Positions 56,978-64,000 of a stretch of 64,000 nucleotides of DNA are shown here, piece after piece. Within the stretch, counting starts at the first letter, position 1, and each line of letters starts with the position of its first letter. A program made the translations under genes and the position numbers. The stretch is from Pseudomonas pudica (GTDB lineage Bacteria > Pseudomonadota > Gammaproteobacteria > Pseudomonadales > Pseudomonadaceae), in the NCBI RefSeq assembly GCF_015680405.1, contig NZ_JADLJS010000025.1:16005-80004 (forward strand). Reading direction: 5' to 3'. The notes under the pieces were generated by a model. It did not search any database, was not told the DNA's origin, and saw nothing but the letters and a program-made list of their open reading frames with translations.

Positions 56978-57536
56978 ACAAAAGTCCCGAATGGCATGGG
57001 GTCTTTTACGCCGCATGAGAAGAGGGAAAATTGGCTCACCGCTTGATTCAGATCAACCCGAAGGCCTTGCAGAATGCGGCTTTGGGGCCTATCAAGCGGG
57101 GTGCGACAAACTGTCGCGAAGTTGAATTTTTGAGCAGTATTGTTGCAGATTCTGTAAAGGACTGTTGCTCAATAAGTCATAGTCAAGGGTTGGCGACCTA
57201 TCTACAATCGCCCCCAATTTCCGTTCGGCACTGCTTGCAAGTCGCAGGATTGAAGGAAGCCCCAGCGCTCCTTTTTGCTGACTTCGTCAAGTTTCGCCCA
57301 ACGGCGATACCGGGCGGACCCCCCTCCGCGTTTTCCCGCACCAAATGGACTTGGTCTGAAGTACAGGCCTGTTGCCTACGAAACCATAAGCACCGCTAAC
57401 CCGCTTGACGCCAAGGTCCTGCAGTCGGACCCCGGGCAGGAGCGAGTACGGGCGCGAAATGCCGCACTTGGCAGGACGAAGTGTTGGCTACCAAAACACA
57501 AATTGCATTGAAGCAAGCTGATCTAGAGGTCGTGAG
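56978..57536 (+). other. Long gene-free region between dsbB and cyoA
   Basis: This 559-base stretch shows an ANR box (separately listed) and two possible sigma-70 promoters: TTGAGC-17-TGTAAA (57130-57158) and TAGTCA-17-TACAAT (57180-57208). If used, the cyo leader is 320-370 bases long. A TTG-initiated frame (57031-57399) has atypical composition and no ribosome site; I do not call it a gene. No repeat is visible. Confidence 0.45.
57043..57056. promoter_or_regulatory. ANR/FNR box upstream of the cyo operon
   Basis: TTGATTCAGATCAA is a perfect match to the FNR/ANR consensus TTGAT-N4-ATCAA. It lies 481 bases before cyoA and about 75-140 bases upstream of the candidate promoters. Confidence 0.7.
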
Positions 57537-58481
57537 ATGAGTAAAAAGCGTTACCCCAGACTGTTTGGCATATTGCCCTTTTTAGGCATGCTTTTACTCA
57601 GTGGGTGCAACTGGACCCTGCTCGACCCGAAAGGTCAGGTCGGCATTGAGCAAAAGAACCTGATCCTGATCGCTACCGGCCTGATGCTGCTGGTGGTGAT
57701 TCCTGTCATTATCATGACCGTGGTTTTCGCCTGGAAGTACCGTGCTTCCAACAAGGCTGCCACCTACACCCCTGACTGGTCGCACTCGACCAAGATCGAA
57801 GCCGCGGTGTGGATCATCCCGATCCTGATCATCATCGCCCTGGGCTACTTCACCTACCACTCCACCCACAAGCTGGACCCGTACCGTCCGCTGGATTCCG
57901 ATGTGAAGCCGGTGCAGATCGACGTGGTCGCGCTGGACTGGAAGTGGCTGTTCATCTACCCGGAGCAGGGCATTGCCACGGTCAACAAGATCGTCTTCCC
58001 GGCTAACACTCCGGTCAACTTCCGCGTCACTTCCGACGCCGTGATGAACTCGTTCTTCATCCCGGGCCTGGGCGGCCAGATCTACGCCATGGCCGGCATG
58101 ACCACCAAGCTGCACCTGATCGCCAACGAAAACGGCGAGTTCGACGGTATCAGCGCCAACTACAGCGGTGCTGGCTTCACCGGCATGAAATTCAAGGCTA
58201 CTGCCACCTCTCAGGAAGACTTCGACAAGTGGGTCGCCGAGGTCAAGCAGTCGCCGAAGAAGCTGGACAAGGCCGAATACGAAGCCTTGGCCAAACCAAG
58301 CGAAAACAACCCAGTCGCGCTGTATAGCGAGGCTTCGCCTGACCAGTTCCAGCTGATCGTCGACAAGTACGAAGGCATGAACCGCGGTCGTCCGAGCCAC
58401 GAAGAAGCAGGCAGCAAAGATCTGGCCACTACCAAGGGTGTGGAATCGAGTATGCAACCAGCTGCCGGTGCAGAGGAGTAA
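57537..58481 (+). CDS. cyoA: Cytochrome bo3 ubiquinol oxidase subunit II
   Basis: A 314-residue lipoprotein subunit. The lipobox is LSGC (Cys24), with two transmembrane helices (about 40-65 and 88-108), then a periplasmic cupredoxin domain. As expected for a quinol oxidase, CuA-ligating cysteines are absent. DSDVKPVQIDVVALDWKWLF and FFIPGLGGQIYAMAGM are conserved. GAGG lies eight bases upstream of ATG. First gene of cyoABCDE. Confidence 0.96.
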   Translation: MSKKRYPRLFGILPFLGMLLLSGCNWTLLDPKGQVGIEQKNLILIATGLMLLVVIPVIIMTVVFAWKYRASNKAATYTPDWSHSTKIEAAVWIIPILIIIALGYFTYHSTHKLDPYRPLDSDVKPVQIDVVALDWKWLFIYPEQGIATVNKIVFPANTPVNFRVTSDAVMNSFFIPGLGGQIYAMAGMTTKLHLIANENGEFDGISANYSGAGFTGMKFKATATSQEDFDKWVAEVKQSPKKLDKAEYEALAKPSENNPVALYSEASPDQFQLIVDKYEGMNRGRPSHEEAGSKDLATTKGVESSMQPAAGAEE

Positions 58482-58484
58482 GAG

Positions 58485-60503
58485 ATGTTCGGTAAACTAA
58501 GCCTGGAGGCGATACCCTATCACGAGCCGATAGTCATGGTGACGCTTGCCATGATCGCGCTCGGTGGTATCGCTGTCGTCGGTGCTATCACCTACTTCCG
58601 CAAGTGGACCTACTTGTGGAGCGAGTGGTTGACGACTGTCGACCACAAGAAAATCGGGGTGATGTACATCATCGTCGCGATGGTCATGCTGCTGCGCGGC
58701 TTTGCCGACGCCATCATGATGCGTACCCAGCTGGCTGCCGCTACCGGTGGCTCCGAAGGTTACCTGCCGCCTGAACACTATGACCAGATCTTCACCGCTC
58801 ACGGTGTGATCATGATCATCTTCATGGCGATGCCGTTCTTCACCGGCCTGATGAACCTGGCGGTTCCTCTGCAGATCGGTGCACGTGACGTTGCCTTCCC
58901 GTTCCTGAACTCCCTGAGCTTCTACCTGCTGCTGGCAGGCGTGCTGCTGGTCAACATCTCGCTGGGCGTTGGTGAATTCGCCAAGACCGGCTGGGTTGCC
59001 TATCCGCCGCTCGCGGGCATTCAGTACAGCCCTGGGGTGGGTGTCGACTACTACATCTGGGCTCTACAGCTCTCAGGCCTGGGTACGACGCTTACCGGCG
59101 TGAACTTCCTCGTCACCGTGATGAAGATGCGCGCACCTGGCATGAAGCTGATGGACATGCCGATCTTCACCTGGACCTGCACCTGGGCCAACGTGCTGAT
59201 CGTGGCTTCCTTCCCGATCCTGACCGCTGCACTCGCTCTGCTGACTGTTGACCGTTATCTGGACTTCCACATCTTCACCAACGAGCTTGGTGGGAACCCG
59301 ATGATGTACGTCAACCTGTTCTGGGCGTGGGGTCACCCTGAGGTGTACATCCTGATCCTGCCGGCCTTCGGTGTGTTCTCGGAAGTTACCTCCACCTTCG
59401 CAGGCAAGCGTCTGTTCGGCCACCACTCGATGATCTACGCATCGGGCGCCATCGCCGTGCTGGGCTTCGCCGTATGGCTGCACCACTTCTTCACCATGGG
59501 TGCCGGCGCCAGCGTCAACACCTTCTTCGGCCTGGCGACGATGCTGATCTCCATTCCGACCGGTGTGAAGCTGTTCAACTGGCTGTTCACCATCTACCAG
59601 GGCCGTCTGCGCTTCACCGCGCCGATCATGTGGACCCTGGGCTTCATGATCACCTTCTCCATCGGTGGCATGACTGGTGTTCTGCTGGCTGTTCCAGGTG
59701 CTGACTTCGTGCTGCACAACAGCCTGTTCGTAATTGCTCACTTCCACAACGTGATCATCGGTGGTGCGGTATTCGGCTACATCGCCGGCTTCGCCTACTG
59801 GTTCCCGAAAGCCTTCGGTTTCACCCTGAACGAGAAGTGGGGCAAGGCTGCCTTCTGGTTCTGGATCTCGGGCTTCTACGTAGCGTTCATGCCGCTGTAC
59901 GCCCTGGGCTTCATGGGCATGACCCGTCGTCTGAACCACTCCGACAACCCACTGTGGGAACCCTACCTGTACGTAGCCGTTGTCGGCGCTGTGCTGATCC
60001 TGTTCGGTATCGCCTGCCAGCTGATCCAGCTGTACGTATCGGTTCGCGACCGCAACCAGAACCTGGACGTGACCGGCGACCCATGGGGCGGCCGTACCCT
60101 GGAATGGTCGACTTCGTCGCCACCTCCGTTCTACAACTTCGCCCACATGCCTGAGAAGGTTGGCCTGGATGCCTGGCACGAAGCCAAGGAAGCCGGCGTC
60201 GCCTACAAGCCTGCAGCCAAGTACGAAGCGATCCACATGCCGAGCAACACCTCCACCGGTTTGTTCATGGGCCTGTTCCTGACCGTCTTCGGCTTCGCCT
60301 TCATCTGGCACATCTGGTGGCTGGTTGGCGCGAGCCTGGTTGCAACCATCGCTGTCTTCGTTCGCCACGCTGCGCGTGACGACCAGGGCTACATGGTTCC
60401 GGCCGAAGAAGTGGCGCGCATCGAAGGCGAGCGCATGAAAGCGCTGGCCAAAGCAGGTGCTCTGCCTGCCGGCGCACGTGTCGAATCGTTTGAGCGGGTG
60501 TAA
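58485..60503 (+). CDS. cyoB: Cytochrome bo3 ubiquinol oxidase subunit I
   Basis: A 672-residue heme-copper oxidase subunit I. The low-spin heme ligand is in [21 protein letters not shown] carries the CuB His with its cross-linked Tyr; HHFFTMGA gives two more CuB ligands; [16 protein letters not shown] gives the heme ligands. It reduces O2 to water and pumps protons. It follows cyoA by three bases. Length is close to E. coli CyoB (663). Confidence 0.97.
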
Positions 60504-60506
60504 TCA

Positions 60507-61130
60507 ATGTCCAGTCAAGTAATGCACGGTGCTGCTCATGGTCACGACCATGGGCATGACGACCACCACCACGACTCGGGCCAGATGACCGTACTCGGTT
60601 TCTGGCTGTACCTGATGACCGACTGCATCCTGTTTGCGTCGCTCTTCGCCACCTACGCGGTGCTGTCCGGCAGTTTTGCCGGCGGCCCGTCGGGTCATGA
60701 CATCTTCCAGCTCGATTTCGTAGCTGTTGAAACGCTGTTCCTGCTGCTGTCCTCGATCACCTTCGGCTTCGCCATGCTGAAGATGTTCGATGGCAAGAAA
60801 GCTGGCGTACTGGGCTGGTTGGCTGTGACCTTCCTGTTCGGTGCAGGCTTCATCGCGATGGAAATCTACGAATTCCATCACCTGATCGCCGAAGGCTTCG
60901 GCCCGCAGCGCAGTGGCTTCCTGTCGGGCTTCTTCGCCCTGGTAGGTACCCACGGTCTGCACGTGACCGCCGGCCTGATCTGGATGGCGATCATGATGTA
61001 CCAGATCAACAAGCACGGCATCACGCCGACCGCCAAGACCCGCATGAGCTGCCTGAGCCTGTTCTGGCACTTCCTGGACGTGGTCTGGATCTGCGTATTC
61101 ACCGTCGTCTACCTGCTGGGAGTTCTGTAA
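60507..61130 (+). CDS. cyoC: Cytochrome bo3 ubiquinol oxidase subunit III
   Basis: A 207-residue subunit III with five transmembrane helices. The N-terminus is His/Asp-rich (HGHDHGHDDHHHD), followed by TVLGFWLYLMTDCILFASLF, a typical CyoC start. FWHFLDVVWICVFTVVYLLG closes it. It stabilises the oxidase core. It overlaps cyoD by one base (TAATG). Confidence 0.96.
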   Translation: MSSQVMHGAAHGHDHGHDDHHHDSGQMTVLGFWLYLMTDCILFASLFATYAVLSGSFAGGPSGHDIFQLDFVAVETLFLLLSSITFGFAMLKMFDGKKAGVLGWLAVTFLFGAGFIAMEIYEFHHLIAEGFGPQRSGFLSGFFALVGTHGLHVTAGLIWMAIMMYQINKHGITPTAKTRMSCLSLFWHFLDVVWICVFTVVYLLGVL

Positions 61131-61462
61131 TGGCTAACGCACACGACACTCATCACGAAGGTAACCACGGCAGCGTCAAGTCGTACATGATCGGCTTCAT
61201 CCTGTCGATCATCCTGACTGCGATCCCGTTCGGCCTGGCCATGTCGCCAAGCCTGCCGAAGAACCTGACCGTTCTGATCATTGTTGCCATGGCCGTGATC
61301 CAGGTAGTAGTGCACCTCGTGTACTTCCTGCACATGGACCGCTCGAAAGAGCAGCGCAACAACGTTTCGACGTTCCTGTTCACCACTCTGGTGATCGCTC
61401 TGCTTGTCGGCCTGTCGCTGTGGATCATGTTCAGCATCCACTTCGAAATGTTGGCCAAGTGA
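61130..61462 (+). CDS. cyoD: Cytochrome bo3 ubiquinol oxidase subunit IV
   Basis: A 110-residue subunit IV with three transmembrane helices (GFILSIILTAIPFGLAM, VLIIVAMAVIQVVVHLVYFL, FTTLVIALLVGLSLWIMFSI) and a conserved YFLHMD loop. It helps assemble the CuB site. Its ATG overlaps the cyoC stop. Confidence 0.95.
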   Translation: MANAHDTHHEGNHGSVKSYMIGFILSIILTAIPFGLAMSPSLPKNLTVLIIVAMAVIQVVVHLVYFLHMDRSKEQRNNVSTFLFTTLVIALLVGLSLWIMFSIHFEMLAK

Positions 61463-61473
61463 GGTAAGACTGC

Positions 61474-62361
61474 ATGTCCGTTAAGCACTTTATCCAAATC
61501 ACCAAACCGGGGATCATTTTCGGTAACGTGCTTTCCGTGGCAGGCGGTTTCTTCCTTGCCTCGAAGGGCCATGTGGATTTCGCCCTGTTCCTGGCGGTGG
61601 TGATCGGTACTTCGCTGGTGGTCGCGTCCGGATGCGTGTTCAACAACTGCATCGACCGTGACATCGACCACAAGATGGAGCGCACCAAGAACCGCGTCAT
61701 GGTCCAGGGCGGCATGTCGCTGCCCCTTGCGCTGATCTACGCCACCCTGCTCGGGGTGGCGGGTTTCAGCCTGCTGTATGTCCAGGCCAACCCGCTGTCG
61801 GCGTTCTGTGCGCTGATCGGTTTCATCGTCTATGTCGGTTTCTACAGCCTTTGGCTGAAGCGTAAATCGGTGCACGGCACCTTGGTCGGCAGCCTGTCTG
61901 GTGCCATGCCTCCGGTGATCGGCTATTGCGCCGTGAGCAACAGCTTCGACCTGGCTGCGGTTACCCTGCTGGTGATGTTCAGCCTGTGGCAGATGCCGCA
62001 CAGCTTTGCCATCGCGATCTTCCGCTTCAAGGATTACAGCGCTGCCAACATTCCGGTCCTGCCGGTGGCACGTGGCATCCTCGCGGCGAAGAAGCAGATC
62101 GTGCTGTACGTGCTGGCCTTCGTGCTCGCGACCCTGATGCTTACCCTCGGCGGTTACGCCGGCCTCGGCTACCTGGCCGTGGCAGCAGCCATGGGCCTGT
62201 ACTGGCTGTACATGGCCTGGGGTGGCTACAAGGCCGAGGACGACAGCAAGTGGGCCCGCAAGGTGTTCGGCTTCTCCATCCTCACCGTCACTGCCCTGAG
62301 CGTGATGATGGGTGTGGACAGCCAGACCGCTGTGGATGTGCTGATGACATACGCACGCTGA
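61474..62361 (+). CDS. cyoE: Protoheme IX farnesyltransferase (heme O synthase)
   Basis: A 295-residue UbiA-family prenyltransferase with multiple transmembrane helices. The Mg-binding, aspartate-rich motif is NNCIDRDIDHKMERTKNR, and TKPGIIFGNVLSVAGGF opens the protein. It attaches a farnesyl group to heme b, giving heme O for CyoB. It ends the cyo operon and is followed by an intrinsic terminator. Confidence 0.96.
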   Translation: MSVKHFIQITKPGIIFGNVLSVAGGFFLASKGHVDFALFLAVVIGTSLVVASGCVFNNCIDRDIDHKMERTKNRVMVQGGMSLPLALIYATLLGVAGFSLLYVQANPLSAFCALIGFIVYVGFYSLWLKRKSVHGTLVGSLSGAMPPVIGYCAVSNSFDLAAVTLLVMFSLWQMPHSFAIAIFRFKDYSAANIPVLPVARGILAAKKQIVLYVLAFVLATLMLTLGGYAGLGYLAVAAAMGLYWLYMAWGGYKAEDDSKWARKVFGFSILTVTALSVMMGVDSQTAVDVLMTYAR

Positions 62362-62380
62362 TACTGCTGCCTGTTTCACG

Positions 62381-62410
62381 AAAACCCCGGCCACTGTGCC
62401 GGGGTTTTTT
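62381..62410 (+). terminator. Terminator of the cyo operon
   Basis: AAAACCCCGGC and GCCGGGGTTTT form an 11-bp stem around CACTGT, followed by further Ts; 19 bases after the cyoE stop. Confidence 0.92.
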
Positions 62411-62423
62411 ATGTGTGTTTTTC

Positions 62424-62533
62424 TGTGCCGGCCTCGTTCGCGGGCTTGCCCGCTCCCACAGGTACGGCGCAGGTCTCGGGGCAGGTGAGTAATCCTGTGG
62501 GAGCGGGCAAGCCCGCGAACGAGGCCGGCACAG
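62424..62533. repeat. REP pair (inverted), GTTCGCGGGCTTGCCC variant
   Basis: TGCCGGCCTCGTTCGCGGGC and GCCCGCGAACGAGGCCGGCA face each other. Both arms carry an extra G (CGTTCG) absent from the other REPs in the window. Confidence 0.9.
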
Positions 62534-62699
62534 CAGAATATAAATTTCTTATTTTCAAAAAATACATCTGAAAAATTCTAAAAAAACAGGAAATTGTCAT
62601 TTACATGGCTCCTGTCTCGGCATTATCTTCTGATCCAGGCCGCCACATCGGCCAGCGTCGCTCGGACGGTTCCGGGCGCTTACGTACTCAGAGGAAGCC
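62534..62699 (+). promoter_or_regulatory. AT-rich leader/promoter region of the aminotransferase gene
   Basis: From about 62537 to 62605 the sequence is strongly AT-rich (AATATAAATTTCTTATTTTC, AAAAAATACATC, TCTAAAAAAACAGG), unlike its surroundings, and probably contains the promoter. TTGTCA at 62595 lies in it. GAGGAAGCC is the ribosome site. Confidence 0.45.
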
Positions 62700-63908
62700 A
62701 TGGCCAACCCAGGTTCGCCGCGCCGCTTTGCGCGCATCGATCGTCTCCCCCCTTACGTCTTCAATATCACTGCCGAACTCAAGATGGCTGCCCGCCGCCG
62801 TGGCGAGGACATCATCGACCTGAGCATGGGCAACCCCGACGGCGCCACCCCGCCGCACATCGTCGAAAAGCTGGTGCAGGTCGCCCAACGTGAAGATACC
62901 CACGGCTACTCCACCTCTCGTGGCATCCCGCGCCTGCGTAGGGCCATCTCCAACTGGTACAAGGAACGCTACGAGGTCGAGATCGACCCGGAAAGTGAAG
63001 CCATCGTCACCATCGGCTCGAAGGAAGGCCTGGCGCACCTGATGCTGGCTACCCTCGACCAGGGCGACACGGTGCTGGTGCCCAACCCCAGCTACCCGAT
63101 CCATATCTACGGGGCGGTGATCGCCGGAGCCCAGGTGCGTTCGGTGCCATTGGTGCCGGGAGTGGACTTCTTCAACGAACTCGAGCGGGCCATCCGCGAA
63201 TCGATCCCCAAGCCGAAGATGATGATCCTCGGGTTCCCGTCCAACCCCACCGCGCAGTGCGTGGAGCTGGACTTCTTCGAGCGCGTGGTGGCCCTGGCCA
63301 AGCAGTATGGCGTGCTGGTGGTGCATGACCTGGCCTATGCCGACATCGTCTACGACGGCTGGAAAGCCCCGTCGATCATGCAGGTGCCGGGGGCCAAGGA
63401 CATCGCGGTGGAGTTTTTCACCTTGTCCAAGAGCTACAACATGGCTGGCTGGCGGATCGGCTTCATGGTCGGCAACCCCGAGTTGGTCAGTGCCCTGGCG
63501 CGGATCAAGAGCTACCACGACTACGGCACCTTCACCCCGCTGCAGGTAGCTGCCATTGCAGCACTGGAAGGCGACCAGCAATGTGTGCGGGACATCGCCG
63601 AGCAATACCGCCAGCGCCGCAACCTGTTGGTGAAGGGGCTGCACGAGCTGGGTTGGATGGTCGAGAACCCCAAGGCCTCGATGTACGTGTGGGCGAAGAT
63701 CCCGCCGGAGTATGCGCACCTGGGTTCGCTGGAGTTTGCCAAGAAGCTGCTGGCCGAGGCCAAGGTATGCGTATCGCCGGGGATCGGCTTTGGTGATTAT
63801 GGTGATGACCATGTGCGCTTTGCCCTGATCGAGAACCAGGACCGTATTCGCCAGGCGATTCGCGGGATCCGGCAGATGTTCCGGGCTGATGGGGTGGCCC
63901 GGAAATAG
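62700..63908 (+). CDS. alaC: Alanine-type aminotransferase (AlaC-like, class I)
   Basis: A 402-residue fold-type I PLP enzyme. IIDLSMGNPDG, GYSTSRGIPRLRRAI, IGSKEGLAHLM, FPSNPTAQ and the PLP-binding lysine in TLSKSYNMAGWRIGFMVG are present. The first 20 residues (RRFARIDRLPPYVFN) match YfdZ/AlaC, which converts glutamate and pyruvate to alanine. GAGGAA lies before ATG 62700. It has its own promoter region after the cyo terminator and ends at a REP element. Confidence 0.88.
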   Translation: MANPGSPRRFARIDRLPPYVFNITAELKMAARRRGEDIIDLSMGNPDGATPPHIVEKLVQVAQREDTHGYSTSRGIPRLRRAISNWYKERYEVEIDPESEAIVTIGSKEGLAHLMLATLDQGDTVLVPNPSYPIHIYGAVIAGAQVRSVPLVPGVDFFNELERAIRESIPKPKMMILGFPSNPTAQCVELDFFERVVALAKQYGVLVVHDLAYADIVYDGWKAPSIMQVPGAKDIAVEFFTLSKSYNMAGWRIGFMVGNPELVSALARIKSYHDYGTFTPLQVAAIAALEGDQQCVRDIAEQYRQRRNLLVKGLHELGWMVENPKASMYVWAKIPPEYAHLGSLEFAKKLLAEAKVCVSPGIGFGDYGDDHVRFALIENQDRIRQAIRGIRQMFRADGVARK

Positions 63909-63912
63909 GCTG

Positions 63913-64000
63913 TTGGGGCCGCTTTGCGGCCCTTTCGCGACACAAGGCCGCTCCTACAGGGACCGCGCAGTTTTCGAATCCTGCGCGGTCCCTGTAGGAG
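63913..64000. repeat. REP-like elements with a 20-bp perfect inverted repeat at the window edge
   Basis: GGGGCCGCTTTGCGGCCC and the GACACAAGGCCGCTCC arm are followed by CTCCTACAGGGACCGCGCAG, a 10-base spacer, and the perfect inverse CTGCGCGGTCCCTGTAGGAG, which ends at the window boundary. The element probably continues beyond. Confidence 0.8.

Noticed and set aside
57031..57399. Possible 122-residue gene upstream of cyoA
   Set aside because: It needs a TTG start without ribosome site, overlaps the ANR box and candidate promoters, and has uncharacteristic composition.
1761..64000. CRISPR array made of the repeated palindromes
   Set aside because: The repeats are scattered singly or as inverted pairs between genes, not as regularly spaced direct repeats, and no cas genes are present.

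Overview
The window reads as a contiguous piece of core chromosome from a fluorescent pseudomonad of the Pseudomonas putida group. Reasons: high GC with strong codon bias, many P. putida-type REP palindromes (arms such as GCGGGTTCACCCGC and GCGGGCTTGCCCGC followed by TCCCACAGG), and a gene order that I recall, from memory only, as close to the P. putida KT2440 segment around PP_0755 to PP_0817 (fruRBKA, ampDE, nadC, trxB, cyoABCDE). I see no rRNA, tRNA, CRISPR array, insertion sequence, prophage or attachment site.

Region by region. 1-5.8 kb: 5' part of a PlsC-type acyltransferase (-), the small CPXCG/DUF2007 pair, an SRAP protein with altered catalytic residues, an M48 lipoprotein protease, a Gdt1-type Mn exporter preceded by a yybP-ykoY riboswitch, rsmC and hprA. 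6-11.4 kb: an AlkK-like acyl-CoA ligase and the DUF1302/DUF1329 envelope pair. 11.7-16.9 kb: a MalT-type (LAL) regulator and a cytosolic response regulator/kinase pair. 17-23.4 kb: glyoxalase-II-like MBL hydrolase, OmpA-like lipoprotein, pta, DUF3565, slyD, glutathione peroxidase and a GT4 glycosyltransferase. 23.6-32.7 kb: BdlA-like chemoreceptor, cysZ, trxB, nadC, DUF1631 protein, ampDE and tatD. 32.7-39.6 kb: the fructose PTS (fruR divergent from fruBKA) with a Cra-type operator between them. 39.7-44.1 kb: DUF3820, a DUF2383 gene behind a sigma-54 promoter, a diguanylate cyclase, an OprD-family porin and a small exported protein. 44.4-50.7 kb: a four-gene minus-strand operon (MFP, RND pump, CopR-like regulator, CopS-like kinase). 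51-56 kb: YkgJ protein with a small exported partner, CheV, and norR divergent from hmp. 56-64 kb: a structured RNA/terminator element, dsbB, the cyoABCDE bo3 oxidase operon and an alaC-like aminotransferase.

How the genes work together. Fructose enters through FruA using phosphate relayed by FruB, FruK makes fructose-1,6-bisphosphate, and FruR (Cra) represses until fructose-1-phosphate appears. NorR senses NO and should activate hmp. The cyo operon encodes the aerobic quinol oxidase and its heme O synthase, with a perfect ANR/FNR box upstream. AmpD and AmpE belong to cell-wall recycling and beta-lactamase control. The Mn riboswitch links the Gdt1-type exporter to Mn excess.

No wholly new multi-gene system is evident; the window is mostly conserved housekeeping DNA. 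The most interesting signals are small: an SRAP protein lacking two canonical active-site residues, a two-hairpin RNA element between hmp and dsbB, a riboswitch whose downstream pairing abuts the ribosome binding site, REP pairs whose two arms share private variants, and a perfect palindrome upstream of a diguanylate cyclase. All family assignments are by eye; no database search was run.
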